From positions 434,001 through 498,000 of the forward strand of contig NZ_JAJTSZ010000002.1 of NCBI RefSeq assembly GCF_021440195.1: a stretch of DNA of 64,000 bases. The letters run 5' to 3'. The notes under the pieces were generated by a model that was given only the letters and a program-made list of their open reading frames with translations, was not told the origin of the DNA and did no database searches. The DNA is from Dyadobacter sp. CY356 (GTDB lineage: Bacteria; Bacteroidota; Bacteroidia; Cytophagales; Spirosomataceae). Within the stretch, counting starts at the first letter, position 1; each line of letters opens with the position of its first letter. The position numbers and the translations under genes are program-made. This document shows positions 17,433 to 27,000 of this stretch, one piece after another.

Positions 17433-17734
17433 AGAAAAAGAATGGTTTAAATAATTGAATTTTTTAAATAACCGGAATTCGGCTAACCGTAATATAAACG
17501 TCAGATTAACTAAAAACAGGCTTTAAATGTTTTTTATAAGATTGCAATATATGATAAAAAACATTTAATGTACAAAATTTACTCTTGCTTGAAAGACCGT
17601 TTTGCATGAATTATTGGTAATCGTCGCCATATGACAGATTAATTCAAATAATTCTAAAATACATAATACAACAGGTCCAAAACAGAAAGCCCCGATAGTA
17701 AAACTATCAGGGCAAAAATCATAGTAAAAGCTGC
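17433..17734. other. Intergenic gap between rpsT and the propeller gene
   Basis: About 300 AT-rich bases. It holds the rpsT terminator (17689-17713) and must hold the promoter of the propeller gene. I found no consensus TAnnTTTG on the - strand and no convincing small ORF. Confidence 0.6.
17689..17713 (-). terminator. rpsT terminator
   Basis: GCCCCGATAGT and ACTATCAGGGC form an 11-bp stem (one C-A mismatch) with an AAA loop. On the - strand it runs into a short T-rich stretch. Confidence 0.65.
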
Positions 17735-17998
17735 TTACGCTGCTACCGCCAATGAATTAACTAACTTAGCTAATTTTGATTTTTGGTTAGACGCTTTTTT
17801 CTTATGGATAATGTTTTTCTTTGCAAGACGATCCAACATAGAAGCAACTGTTTTGAAAACATCTACTGCAACAGTTTTATCAGTCGTTTCTCTCAATTTC
17901 TTGATATAAGAACGAGTAGTTTTGTGTTGGTAGCGGTTACGCAAACGCTTCGTTTCGTTGGCACGAATTCTTTTTAATGCTGATTTATGATTTGCCAT
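17735..17998 (-). CDS. rpsT: 30S ribosomal protein S20
   Basis: Binds 16S rRNA in the small ribosomal subunit. The 87-aa basic protein has the family opening MANHKSALKRIRANETKRLRNRYQ and the helical SMLDRLAKKNIIHKKKA segment. Monocistronic, with a strong promoter and its own terminator. Confidence 0.97.
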   Translation of the reverse strand: MANHKSALKRIRANETKRLRNRYQHKTTRSYIKKLRETTDKTVAVDVFKTVASMLDRLAKKNIIHKKKASNQKSKLAKLVNSLAVAA

Positions 17999-18038
17999 TT
18001 TATAATATTGATATTTTTCAATTCTTGGAATCGGTCTG

Positions 18039-18070
18039 CAAAAATAGGTATATGATATTAAAAACGCAAA
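18039..18070 (-). promoter_or_regulatory. rpsT promoter
   Basis: On the - strand TTTG (18067-18070), 20 nt, then TATTTTTG (18039-18046) matches the Bacteroidota -33/-7 consensus. The expected transcript start is near 18032, 34 nt before the rpsT ATG. Confidence 0.65.
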
Positions 18071-18104
18071 TAATCTCGTGGATATTTATGGATATATGTA
18101 AGGT

Positions 18105-18908
18105 TTACTTGACAAGACGCTGTACATCTGAAGATAAATACTCTGCCAAACGATTTTCAAGCTCGGCCAAAGGAATATTCCCCAGCAACTCCCCTTCTAC
18201 GGCAAGTGATATTTTTCCGGTCTGTTCTGAGATCACAATCACCACAGCATCAGTCGCTTCACTCATCCCCATGGCTGCTCTGTGACGAAACCCTAATGAT
18301 GATGGCACATCCACCCCATCAGCTACGGGCAATACGCAACGCGCAGCTTTCAGCCGGCCGTCAACGATAACAACGGCTCCGTCATGTAATTCACTATATT
18401 GATTAAAAAGAGAAACAATCAGTGGTTTGGAAACGCGCGCATCCAGTAATTCGCCGGTTTCGATAAATTTACCAAGATCATCCCTTTTGTTTAAAACGAT
18501 AAGCGCACCATTAAAATTAGAAGCAATGGTTTTGCTGGCATCTACGATTTCTTTAAGATTCTTGTTTTTCAGATCAAGAACCGTACTTCCCAGTATTTTT
18601 TTAAGAAACTCATTATTGGTGTAAATCGTAGATTTTCCTATGATCAGTAAAAACCGGCGTATTTCCTGTTGGAAAATAACAATAAGGGCCACCGCTCCTA
18701 CGCCCATGAAATATTGTAAAATGGCAGTAAGCAGACCCAAACCCAAGCCCTTAACGACCAGGTAAAATACATAGACAAACAAATATCCCAAAAATACCCT
18801 GCTCGCTATACTGCCCCGGACGAGAAAATAAATCTGATAAAGAAGTATCGATACCAGAAAAACATCCAGAATATCAGTCCAGTTTACATTCAAAAAACCA
18901 ACACGCAT
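18105..18908 (-). CDS. cdaA: Diadenylate cyclase CdaA
   Basis: Condenses two ATP to the second messenger c-di-AMP. The 267-aa protein has three N-terminal membrane helices (about residues 10-80) and the DAC domain with DGA at 176-178 and RHR at 208-210, both intact. c-di-AMP generally controls potassium uptake and envelope/osmotic balance. It follows folP by 24 bp on the same strand, an arrangement common in Bacteroidota. No regulator or phosphodiesterase gene is nearby. Confidence 0.95.
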   Translation of the reverse strand: MRVGFLNVNWTDILDVFLVSILLYQIYFLVRGSIASRVFLGYLFVYVFYLVVKGLGLGLLTAILQYFMGVGAVALIVIFQQEIRRFLLIIGKSTIYTNNEFLKKILGSTVLDLKNKNLKEIVDASKTIASNFNGALIVLNKRDDLGKFIETGELLDARVSKPLIVSLFNQYSELHDGAVVIVDGRLKAARCVLPVADGVDVPSSLGFRHRAAMGMSEATDAVVIVISEQTGKISLAVEGELLGNIPLAELENRLAEYLSSDVQRLVK

Positions 18909-18932
18909 AAGAACCCCAATATTATTTAGCGA

Positions 18933-19796
18933 CTAAATTACTATTTTTTCCTTCACTCCACTAGTGGCTACCCATAGTTTTACGGCTTCAACGGCAGGTT
19001 TAACATCATGAACCCGTATAATGGATGTTCCCTGTTGAAGCGCAGTGGTATTTAAAACGGTTGTGCCAGTTAAGGCTTCGCTTGCCGAAATATTCAATGT
19101 GTTGTAAATCATACCTTTTCTCGAAATTCCCACCAAAAGAGGACAGCCCAGTTCATGAAATTCTGAAAGATTTTTCATCAGTTCAAAATTTTGTGCAGTC
19201 GTCTTTGCAAAACCAAATCCGGGATCTATGATGATATCAGAAACTCCTAACTGACGCAATTTTATGACCTTCTCTCCCAGTTCCTTTAAAATATCCGGTA
19301 TCAGAAAATCATAACTGGTAAGCGAACTCATGGTTTGCGGCGTTCCCCGCATATGCATTAGTATGTATGGTACGCCAAGTTCTGCAACAATGTCAAACAT
19401 TTTATCATCCAGTGTTCCACCGGCAACATCATTAATAATATGTGCACCGCTTAAAACTGACTGCCTTGCCACTTCTGAACGAAAGGTATCAATAGAAATT
19501 ATAAGATCAGGGAAATTCTTATTAAGCGCCTCGATAACCGGCAAAACCCTTTCTGCTTCTTCATGCACACTTATTTCCTTAGCACCGGGCCGTGTAGAAT
19601 ATCCACCGACATCGATAAAACTGGCCCCATCGTTCTGCATACTTTCTGCACGTTCCATTACTTCATCCAGAGAAGCCATTCGACTGTCCGAATAGAATGA
19701 ATCGGGAGTAATATTTAAAATACCCATGACATGCGGCACCGAAAGATCCAGCAAGTGCCCCTTAATTTTGATCGTTTTTTTACTAACTTGCGTCAT
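18933..19796 (-). CDS. folP: Dihydropteroate synthase
   Basis: Condenses p-aminobenzoate with hydroxymethyl-dihydropterin pyrophosphate in folate synthesis; target of sulfonamides. The 287-aa protein has both signatures: MGILNITPDSFYSDSR near residue 24 and FIDVGGYSTRPGA near residue 60. C-terminal SIIRVHDV is present. Operon with cdaA. Confidence 0.96.
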   Translation of the reverse strand: MTQVSKKTIKIKGHLLDLSVPHVMGILNITPDSFYSDSRMASLDEVMERAESMQNDGASFIDVGGYSTRPGAKEISVHEEAERVLPVIEALNKNFPDLIISIDTFRSEVARQSVLSGAHIINDVAGGTLDDKMFDIVAELGVPYILMHMRGTPQTMSSLTSYDFLIPDILKELGEKVIKLRQLGVSDIIIDPGFGFAKTTAQNFELMKNLSEFHELGCPLLVGISRKGMIYNTLNISASEALTGTTVLNTTALQQGTSIIRVHDVKPAVEAVKLWVATSGVKEKIVI

Positions 19797-19966
19797 AAAA
19801 TAGCTGACATTGGAGATTACGAGGCGTGATTTAAATGATGCCAGAGCATCATAACGCGCTTCATTTTTTCAAGAACAAATTTTGAATTACAAAAGTATTC
19901 TTAAAAGATCGTTTTCAGTTGTTAAACATTTTTGACAGTTCATTAAGCCAAACATATTAAGTACGC

Positions 19967-20512
19967 GTGAAATCGACCGAAGCGGAATATCAGGAAATCA
20001 TTCAGTATTGCCAAGATCTTTTTACAAAGAAAAATAAAGATTACGGAACTTCATGGCGCATCCTGCGCATTCCTTCTATAACAGACCAGATTTTTATCAA
20101 GGCACAAAGAATCCGGACCATTCAGGAGAAAGGTATCCAGAAAGTTAATGATGACATTTCAGACGAGTTTATCGGCATTATCAACTACTGTGTTATGGCT
20201 TTGATCCAGATTGAGCTTGGTAATAATAAAAGTGATATAGGTGCTGACGTGCTGACCGCGTTATACAACGATCAGGTTGAAGCTGTGAAAGAATTGCTGT
20301 TTAATAAAAATCATGATTACGGCGAGGCCTGGAGAGATATGCGGGTAAGCTCTATGACCGATATTATTTTGATGAAACTGCTTCGCATCAAACAAATTGA
20401 AGATAATGAAGGATTTACATTGGTATCCGAAGGTGTTAAATCGGGATATCAGGATATGATAAACTACTCCGTTTTTTGTCTGATCAAGTCAAATTCACTG
20501 CATACAAATTAA
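19967..20512 (+). CDS. DUF1599 protein with two tandem copies of the domain
   Basis: The 181-aa soluble protein has an internal duplication. Residues ~21-52 (FTKKNKDYGTSWRILR ... RIRTIQEKG) repeat as ~109-142 (LFNKNHDYGEAWRDMR ... RIKQIEDNEG), each followed by an INY-containing helix (IINYCVMALIQIE and MINYSVFCLIKSN). DUF1599 is classed as nucleotide-modification associated, but activity is unproven. The start is GTG at 19967. Divergent from folP and probably co-transcribed with the DoxX-type gene 39 bp downstream. Confidence 0.85.
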   Translation: MKSTEAEYQEIIQYCQDLFTKKNKDYGTSWRILRIPSITDQIFIKAQRIRTIQEKGIQKVNDDISDEFIGIINYCVMALIQIELGNNKSDIGADVLTALYNDQVEAVKELLFNKNHDYGEAWRDMRVSSMTDIILMKLLRIKQIEDNEGFTLVSEGVKSGYQDMINYSVFCLIKSNSLHTN

Positions 20513-20551
20513 TCAAAATTAAGAATTACGGCTGCCTAACAAGTACTTAAA

Positions 20552-21646
20552 ATGAAAATTCTTGCCCATATTTCCAAGATCATAGTAGGGTTATTGTTTA
20601 TTTTTTCAGGTTTGATAAAATTGAATGACCCGGTTGGGACGCAATATAAGCTTGAAGAATATTTTGAGGTTTTCGCCACCGACTTTTCCCATTTTCAACA
20701 TTTTTTTGAGGCACTGATTCCTTTTGCACTTTATTTTTCCGTATTTCTTTGTGCGGCAGAAGTTGTTTTAGGAATAGCGCTTTTGGTAAGTTATAAGCCA
20801 AAAACAATTTCCTGGCTGCTGTTAATTATCATCGTTTTCTTTACGTTTCTGACGTTTTATTCTGCCTATTTTAATAAAGTTACCGATTGCGGATGTTTTG
20901 GTGCGGCAATTAAACTTACTCCGTGGACCTCGTTTGGGAAAGATATTTTCCTTTTGGTATTAATTCTTATTATCCTTTACAAAAGAAAGATTTTCAAATC
21001 TCAGCCGACGGGTTTTATTGTGGCTCTTTCTACGATGGCCTCTCTGGGTATAGCGGTATATTCGATCAGACATTTGCCGATTTTTGACTTGCTTGCCTAC
21101 CGCGTCGGTGCAAGCATTCCCGCGCAAATGAAGCCATCGGAGCCGCTCAGGTATAAATACATTTTTACCAAAGGGGGAAAAGATCAGGAATTTGAACAGT
21201 ATCCGACAGACACCACTTTGGTATTCAAGGATATGATCGTTTTGAATGAAGATGCCAAACCGAAAATCACAGATTACAGGGTGTGGAATGATGAAGGTGA
21301 TTTTACAGAACAAACCTTCAAAGGCAAAAAGCTATTTTTAATTATTAAAAACTTAACTGATATCAACACAGCGGCATTTCCTGATATACAGAAACTGGTA
21401 AGTGGTATCAAGAAAAAAGGCGTTGAACCGATTGTTCTGACCTCAGCGAGTAGTGCTGAAATCACTGAATTTCTTACTGCACACCAACTGGCAATGCCCT
21501 TCTATTATGTTGATGCAACTGTACTGAAAACAATTTCACGTTCGAATCCGGGATTGTGGCTTTTGAAAGACGGAATTGTAAAAGGTAAATGGCATTATAA
21601 CGATACGCCGACGGAAGAGGAAGTTTTGGAAGATCTGGCGAAATAG
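20552..21646 (+). CDS. BT_3928-type membrane protein: DoxX/MauE domain plus thioredoxin-like domain
   Basis: In this 364-aa protein four membrane helices (about residues 7-140) form a DoxX/MauE-like domain with the KVTDCGCFG motif near residue 110. After a fifth helix (about 150-168), a periplasmic region ends in a thioredoxin-like fold (KLFLIIKN ... GLWLLKDGIVKGKWH). No CxxC is present in that terminal domain, so redox activity there is unlikely. It sits between the DUF1599 gene and aroK, a neighbourhood common in Bacteroidota. Function unproven. Confidence 0.85.
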   Translation: MKILAHISKIIVGLLFIFSGLIKLNDPVGTQYKLEEYFEVFATDFSHFQHFFEALIPFALYFSVFLCAAEVVLGIALLVSYKPKTISWLLLIIIVFFTFLTFYSAYFNKVTDCGCFGAAIKLTPWTSFGKDIFLLVLILIILYKRKIFKSQPTGFIVALSTMASLGIAVYSIRHLPIFDLLAYRVGASIPAQMKPSEPLRYKYIFTKGGKDQEFEQYPTDTTLVFKDMIVLNEDAKPKITDYRVWNDEGDFTEQTFKGKKLFLIIKNLTDINTAAFPDIQKLVSGIKKKGVEPIVLTSASSAEITEFLTAHQLAMPFYYVDATVLKTISRSNPGLWLLKDGIVKGKWHYNDTPTEEEVLEDLAK

Positions 21647-21723
21647 CACTGAAACTTTTAATATTCCGGATTTACTCTACTCTTTTATCCTTTAACTTAT
21701 CGTTGCTCTTTCCATAAGTATAC

Positions 21724-22227
21724 ATGAAAAATATCTTTCTAATCGGACTCCCATCATCTGGAAAGTCTACTTTGGGAAAAAAACTGGCCCGTCTTCTCGA
21801 CTATCGTTTTGTTGACATGGACAAGCTGATTGAAAAAGATCAGAAAATGACTATTCCCGAAATATTCGCCCAAAAAGGAGAAGATTATTTCAGAGAAATA
21901 GAAAGCTGTATATTGAAAAATACGATCGAAAACAGAAAAGTCGTCATAGCTACCGGCGGCGGCGCACCATGTTTTTTCGACAATATGGATTTTATTAAAA
22001 AGTCTGGAATCAGTGTTTTCCTGGATGTTCATCACGTTGAACTGGCAAAACGCATTCAAAATCATGGAAAGGATGATCGTCCCCTGTTATCAGGTGCAAC
22101 GTCACTTGAATTGGAGCTTGAAAAAAAATATCAGCAAAGATTTCCCTATTATTCCAGGGCGGATTTTACTTTAAGCGGCGACACAGACGCTTCAAAACTT
22201 GCAGCAATTGTTAAGCCATTATTATAA
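21724..22227 (+). CDS. aroK: Shikimate kinase
   Basis: Phosphorylates shikimate at O3 in aromatic amino acid synthesis. The 167-aa protein has the P-loop GLPSSGKSTLGKKLA at residues 8-22, the DMDKLIEKD shikimate-binding segment near 31 and the GGGAPC glycine loop near 79, followed by the lid DRPLL near 120. Alternative aroL naming is possible. Confidence 0.94.
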   Translation: MKNIFLIGLPSSGKSTLGKKLARLLDYRFVDMDKLIEKDQKMTIPEIFAQKGEDYFREIESCILKNTIENRKVVIATGGGAPCFFDNMDFIKKSGISVFLDVHHVELAKRIQNHGKDDRPLLSGATSLELELEKKYQQRFPYYSRADFTLSGDTDASKLAAIVKPLL

Positions 22228-22270
22228 CAAAAGAGCGAAAATCTTACTAATCTTCGCCCTTTTGTTATAA
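22222..22270. terminator. Bidirectional terminator between aroK and the FadL-like gene
   Basis: TTATAACAAAAG-AGCGAA pairs with TTCGC-CCTTTTGTTATAA across about 12 nt; the left arm overlaps the aroK stop codon. Confidence 0.8.
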
Positions 22271-22280
22271 ATTAATTTTA

Positions 22281-23825
22281 TTAGAAAAATGTACCTACTG
22301 TCAACACTACATTGGTTGTGTTGTTATTGATCTTTGCAGATGCGTAATCCTGAGAATTATTCAGTACATAAGGCGTATAAACTGATTTAAACGTGTTGTA
22401 GGTTCCTGAAATGTCAGCAAAGAACCGGTCATGACGCACCCCAACACCTGCCGACAATAACAATTTGTCTCTGTTGATACCATCAGATTGAATCTTGTAA
22501 GGATCAGATAAATAAGCAAGTCCTAATCTTCCTCTGAATATTCCTGACCGGTACTCACCTCCCAGGCGTGCGTTAATTCCTGCTTTGTAAGTATCCTGAA
22601 TCTCCTGCTTATAGTCATCCTTGAATGCTTTGTTGTCCGCATCAGATAAATACTTCGTTCTTACTCCCATTCCACCGTAACCGACGTATTCCAATGAACC
22701 CGTTATAAAACCACTCTGATTGATAAAAACAGTAGCTCCTACCGAGCCACGGAACGGGCTTGTTATCGAATATTCAAAATCATTTGGAGCCTGTGGAATA
22801 GTTAGCAGGCTTGGACCTACATCCACGCCCTGATCATTCCTAATTGAACCTACGATATAATCTGCACTTGTGCTTTGATTAAAAGTTTCTCTGATTTTTG
22901 TAAACGTTGGAGATGTCAGCGATCCTCCCAATTGGAATATAGGGTTGAGCTTGTATATAACACCAAAGGTTGCGTTAATTCCATTGCCGGATACGGTCAA
23001 ATCTTCGCTCTGTACGGCTCCTCTGAAAATAGTTCCGGTCGTATATCTTTCGGTCAGCGTATGAATGTAATCATACTTAACTCTGTTAAAACCGATAGAT
23101 CCTCCGACATATAACTTGTCGTTATAATTACCGGCGTAGGTAAAATTCCATTGCGTCTGAGCACCCTTCGAATCAAATTCTCCAAGTTGCTGCGTTGGAC
23201 TATTTGCATCATAACGATTGTAAGGTCCACCGGTCGCGGTTGTAGGATTGATCAAAAATAATTGATAATAGGCCGCAGCTTCTGAATATGCCAGGTTTGC
23301 ATCGGCATCATAATCATTGCCCAGCGCAGTGATCGTTGGATTAGTACTGTTTACGTTTTCAAGTACTTTATTCACGTAAGCACTCCTGTTGTTTAAACCG
23401 GAATAACTAAATCTGTTTTGAAAGGATTGCTGACGGGAATATGATATGCCCAAAGAAGAGCTTTTCCATCTTCTCTGATAACCTGGCTTATTTGTTATGA
23501 CGAGAGATGCATTGGAAAGATTGAAATTAGATTTTCCATCGGTTCTTGTAGTTCCGATATAATCAGATTTTGTATTGTAATTGGATAAAGACGGACTGAT
23601 GCTAAATTCAGATCTTGTATAAAATCCTAATCCTGCCGGGTTTCCACTGATCGAACTTGCATCTCCTCCAAGCGCTGCATGATTCCCTCCCAATCCCTGA
23701 AAGCGGGCAGTTCCCGTCTGGTTGATCTCTGAGTATCGAAAGGCATCAGAAGCATATTGTGCAAATGTTGGAATGGATAGCGTTAAACTGCATAAAAGTC
23801 CAATCCATCTTACTGATTTTGTCAT
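22281..23825 (-). CDS. OmpP1/FadL-type outer membrane protein
   Basis: A 514-aa predicted outer membrane beta-barrel with a signal peptide (MTKSVRWIGLLCSLTLSIPTFAQ). The N-terminal hatch-like segment TARFQGLGGNHAALGGDASSISGNPAGLGFY is characteristic of the FadL/OmpP1 family in Bacteroidota. The rest is alternating strands ending in an aromatic residue (GTFF). FadL proteins take up hydrophobic molecules; the cargo is unknown here. Downstream of the lipoprotein gene across a hairpin, so probably separately transcribed. Confidence 0.85.
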   Translation of the reverse strand: MTKSVRWIGLLCSLTLSIPTFAQYASDAFRYSEINQTGTARFQGLGGNHAALGGDASSISGNPAGLGFYTRSEFSISPSLSNYNTKSDYIGTTRTDGKSNFNLSNASLVITNKPGYQRRWKSSSLGISYSRQQSFQNRFSYSGLNNRSAYVNKVLENVNSTNPTITALGNDYDADANLAYSEAAAYYQLFLINPTTATGGPYNRYDANSPTQQLGEFDSKGAQTQWNFTYAGNYNDKLYVGGSIGFNRVKYDYIHTLTERYTTGTIFRGAVQSEDLTVSGNGINATFGVIYKLNPIFQLGGSLTSPTFTKIRETFNQSTSADYIVGSIRNDQGVDVGPSLLTIPQAPNDFEYSITSPFRGSVGATVFINQSGFITGSLEYVGYGGMGVRTKYLSDADNKAFKDDYKQEIQDTYKAGINARLGGEYRSGIFRGRLGLAYLSDPYKIQSDGINRDKLLLSAGVGVRHDRFFADISGTYNTFKSVYTPYVLNNSQDYASAKINNNTTNVVLTVGTFF

Positions 23826-23873
23826 GGCTGGTGTAAAGTTTTTGATAATTGAATATACTGGTTACTAAACGAA

Positions 23874-23905
23874 GACCCTGCAAAATTATGACATTTTGCA
23901 GGGTC
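23874..23905 (-). terminator. Terminator of the Gly/Tyr/Ser-rich lipoprotein gene
   Basis: GACCCTGCAAAA (23874-23885) and TTTTGCAGGGTC (23894-23905) form a perfect 12-bp stem with an 8-nt loop, 38 nt beyond the stop of the leftward lipoprotein gene. The T tract is weak. Confidence 0.7.
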
Positions 23906-23942
23906 AATTTATAAATTAAGCTATAAAAATCATTCCAGTTTA

Positions 23943-25271
23943 TCAGCGTGGACCTCTTGATCCGCCACCGCCGCCACGTGAACCTCCGCCGCCACCGCCT
24001 CCGCTAGGAGCACTGTAACTTGGGGCACTGTAAGTTCTTGCAGGAGCACTGTAATTATTGCTGTTGCTTCTTGACGGTGCACTGTAATTATCATAACTTC
24101 TGGTTGGAGCCTGATAACTTTGTGTACTACGTGCAGGAGCAGAATAATTAGACTGACTTCTTTGCAAGTTATAAGAATCTGAGCTTCTTGTTCCCGAAGA
24201 TGAACGAGGTGTATAAGAATTCAAATTACCGTCCGAAGTGTAATTGCTTCCCGAAGAAGTTCTTGGACGTGAGTAATAAGTATTTCCATCACTTGCTGTA
24301 TTTCCCGATCTTGAATATCCGCTGCTGCTTCTTGCATTAGAGTTTCCGGCTGTGCCGTCAACAGCTGTTCTTGTATTGCCAGAACCACCACGGCTGTTTG
24401 CTCTTGGAGAAGCGTAATATGTATCTCCCGAGGACGAATTACCGGATGATCTCAAATTACGACCAGAAGAATTATCAGCTGATCTTGGTGTATTTACAAA
24501 GCTGGAATTATAACGCTCACTGCTTCGTGGACTTCCACCAGATTCCCGGGCTCCATAAGTACGTGAGAACGCTCTTCTGTCATTTAAACTATTAACAACA
24601 ATCACTGGACTGCTGTATGCCCATGGACTGTAATAGCCTCCGTATCCGCCATAACCATATCCTCCGTAACCACCATACATACTTCCGTAATATGGATCAT
24701 AACCATATGGACTGTATCCGTAAGGGCTGTATCCATACATACCGCTTCCATAACCATATGGTGAAAAGCCATATCCAGAATAACCCATACCAAAACCTGA
24801 GAATGGACTAATACCGAACATACTTCCGAATCCAATGCTTAAACCAAGTCCTCCCATTCCCATTCCGCTCATGAAATTACCTGGATAATATGATCCAAAA
24901 CCGTTGTTCATTCCATATCCAGTATTATAAGGATTAGAAAAACGTGTGGCCTGGTTGTATCCATCCGTGAAACCGGCGTTATACCCTACATCGCTTGAAA
25001 CATTGCGTTGAATGCCCCTGGCTGATATGTATGAATCATCATAATAATCGCCGTTCGAAGCTACGTCATCGGCTTGCGTATCCACATAATCCGGATTGCT
25101 TGAACGTGACATATTCTGTTCGGAACGACTGTTTTTTGTAACAACTCCTGTATTTAGATTTCCTCCGTAAAGGTCATCATATCCACCTCCCGATTTCGAT
25201 GCATATTGACTACTGGTACATCCTCCAGCTCCCAACAGCAACATCAGGGAAAGATATTTTAAATTATTCAT
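23943..25271 (-). CDS. Low-complexity Gly/Tyr/Ser-rich lipoprotein
   Basis: Lipoprotein signal MNNLKYLSLMLLLGAGGC with lipidated Cys18 (counting from the ATG at 25271; another ATG lies at 25280). The body is nearly all biased sequence. A GYGG/PYGYSPYGY-rich region lies near residues 125-215, then a short ordered VIVVNSLNDRRAFSRTYG segment. An S/R/N/G-rich tail follows with YSAP-type repeats, ending in Gly/Arg clusters (GGGGGGGSRGGGGG). Likely outer-membrane anchored and largely disordered. No known domain recognised. The repeats may make its length variable between strains. Confidence 0.75.
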   Translation of the reverse strand: MNNLKYLSLMLLLGAGGCTSSQYASKSGGGYDDLYGGNLNTGVVTKNSRSEQNMSRSSNPDYVDTQADDVASNGDYYDDSYISARGIQRNVSSDVGYNAGFTDGYNQATRFSNPYNTGYGMNNGFGSYYPGNFMSGMGMGGLGLSIGFGSMFGISPFSGFGMGYSGYGFSPYGYGSGMYGYSPYGYSPYGYDPYYGSMYGGYGGYGYGGYGGYYSPWAYSSPVIVVNSLNDRRAFSRTYGARESGGSPRSSERYNSSFVNTPRSADNSSGRNLRSSGNSSSGDTYYASPRANSRGGSGNTRTAVDGTAGNSNARSSSGYSRSGNTASDGNTYYSRPRTSSGSNYTSDGNLNSYTPRSSSGTRSSDSYNLQRSQSNYSAPARSTQSYQAPTRSYDNYSAPSRSNSNNYSAPARTYSAPSYSAPSGGGGGGGSRGGGGGSRGPR

Positions 25272-25387
25272 GCTCCCCATGGCTCTAGTTGTTTATAATT
25301 TTGTCTACTATACTTTTTAAATTTTCGTACCAGACTATAATAAAACATCATTAGTATGACATTAATTCCAAAGTTAACATAAAAAAC

Positions 25388-25395
25388 TATCTTTG
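25388..25395 (+). promoter_or_regulatory. Candidate -7 element of proS
   Basis: TATCTTTG is a perfect TAnnTTTG, 67 nt before the proS ATG; no clear -33 TTG. Confidence 0.4.
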
Positions 25396-25461
25396 CAACT
25401 TCATTAAAAAGCGAAGTGACAGCACGTCATACTCCTTTCCATTATATAATATTTTCTTAGA

Positions 25462-26937
25462 ATGAGTAAAGCCTTACCAACCCGCAGTGAAAATTACTCC
25501 GAATGGTACAATGAACTGGTAAAAAGAGCCGATTTGGCGGAAACTTCTGCTGTGAGAGGCTGTATGGTGATCAAACCTTATGGCTATTCTATCTGGGAAA
25601 AAATGCAGCGCGCATTGGATGATATGTTTAAAGAAACAGGCCATCAGAATGCTTATTTCCCTTTATTTATCCCAAAATCATATCTGAGCAAGGAAGCTTC
25701 ACACGTTGAAGGTTTTGCAAAAGAATGTGCAGTAGTGACGCATTATAGATTAAAAGCTGACCCCAATGGCAATGGTGTGATTGTGGATCCGGAAGCAAAA
25801 CTGGAAGAAGAACTGATCGTTCGGCCAACCTCGGAAACTGTTATATGGAGCACTTACAAAAACTGGATTCAGTCATATCGCGACCTTCCTTTGCTGATCA
25901 ATCAGTGGGCAAATGTGGTGCGTTGGGAAATGCGTACCCGATTATTTTTAAGAACTACTGAATTTCTGTGGCAGGAAGGCCACACAGCCCATTCAACCTC
26001 TGCGGAAGCAGTAGCGGAAACGAAGCAGATGCTCGAAATCTATGCCCAGTTTGCAGAAGAATGGATGGCATTACCGGTTGTAAAAGGAGTGAAAACAGCA
26101 AACGAAAGATTTGCGGGCGCTGTGGATACTTATTGCATCGAAGCTTTGATGCAGGATGGTAAAGCTTTGCAGGCTGGAACGTCACATTTTCTGGGACAGA
26201 ATTTCGCTACTGCCTTTGACGTGAAATTTCAGGATAAGGAAGGAAAGCTGGAATATGTCTGGGGAACTTCATGGGGCGTTAGTACACGTCTGATGGGTGC
26301 ACTCATTATGGCTCATTCGGATGACGCAGGTTTGGTGTTGCCTCCAAAGCTGGCTCCTATTCAGGTTGTCATTGTTCCGATTTACAAAAATGAAGAACAG
26401 CTGACTTTAATTTCTGACAAAGTTGCACCTATAATAAAAGAACTACGTAAAAAAGGAATAAGCGTTAAGTTTGACAATAATGATGCTTATAAACCGGGTT
26501 ACAAATTTGCTGAATATGAGCTCAAAGGAGTTCCTGTTCGTCTGGCCATGGGAGCCCGTGATCTGGAAAACAATACAGTAGAAGTAGCTCGTCGTGATAC
26601 TAAAACGAAAGAAACAGTTTCGCTCGACGGAATAGCTGACTTTATTGCCACTTTGCTGGATAATATTCAGGTTTCAATTTATAATAAAGCGTTTGCTTTC
26701 CGTGAAGAAAACACGGTTAAGGTTGATACCTTTGAAGCGTTTAACGAAATACTGGATACCAAAGGTGGCTTCATTTTAGCGCACTGGGACGGGACGTCTG
26801 AAACAGAGGAAAAAATTAAAGAGGAAACTAAAGCAACGATACGTTGTGTTCCTTTGGATTCTGTAGAAGAAGAAGGCGTATGCATTTATTCCGGCAAACC
26901 TTCCAGCAGAAGAGTTGTTTTTGCAAGAGCGTATTAA
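25462..26937 (+). CDS. proS: Prolyl-tRNA synthetase (short, eukaryote/archaeon-like type)
   Basis: Charges tRNA-Pro. The 491-aa protein has class II motifs: motif 2 [24 protein letters not shown] near residue 155 and motif 3 near residue 270. It lacks the ~180-aa editing insertion of the E. coli-type enzyme. A C-terminal domain ends in [18 protein letters not shown], typical of the ProS type 3/archaeal-like group used by Bacteroidota. Followed 63 bp later by an FKBP gene. Confidence 0.96.
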   Translation: MSKALPTRSENYSEWYNELVKRADLAETSAVRGCMVIKPYGYSIWEKMQRALDDMFKETGHQNAYFPLFIPKSYLSKEASHVEGFAKECAVVTHYRLKADPNGNGVIVDPEAKLEEELIVRPTSETVIWSTYKNWIQSYRDLPLLINQWANVVRWEMRTRLFLRTTEFLWQEGHTAHSTSAEAVAETKQMLEIYAQFAEEWMALPVVKGVKTANERFAGAVDTYCIEALMQDGKALQAGTSHFLGQNFATAFDVKFQDKEGKLEYVWGTSWGVSTRLMGALIMAHSDDAGLVLPPKLAPIQVVIVPIYKNEEQLTLISDKVAPIIKELRKKGISVKFDNNDAYKPGYKFAEYELKGVPVRLAMGARDLENNTVEVARRDTKTKETVSLDGIADFIATLLDNIQVSIYNKAFAFREENTVKVDTFEAFNEILDTKGGFILAHWDGTSETEEKIKEETKATIRCVPLDSVEEEGVCIYSGKPSSRRVVFARAY

Positions 26938-27000
26938 AATCCGGCCGTAGGTTCTGGCCGGTATCTAACAATTATTTTTTTACTAATAGATTCTATCATA

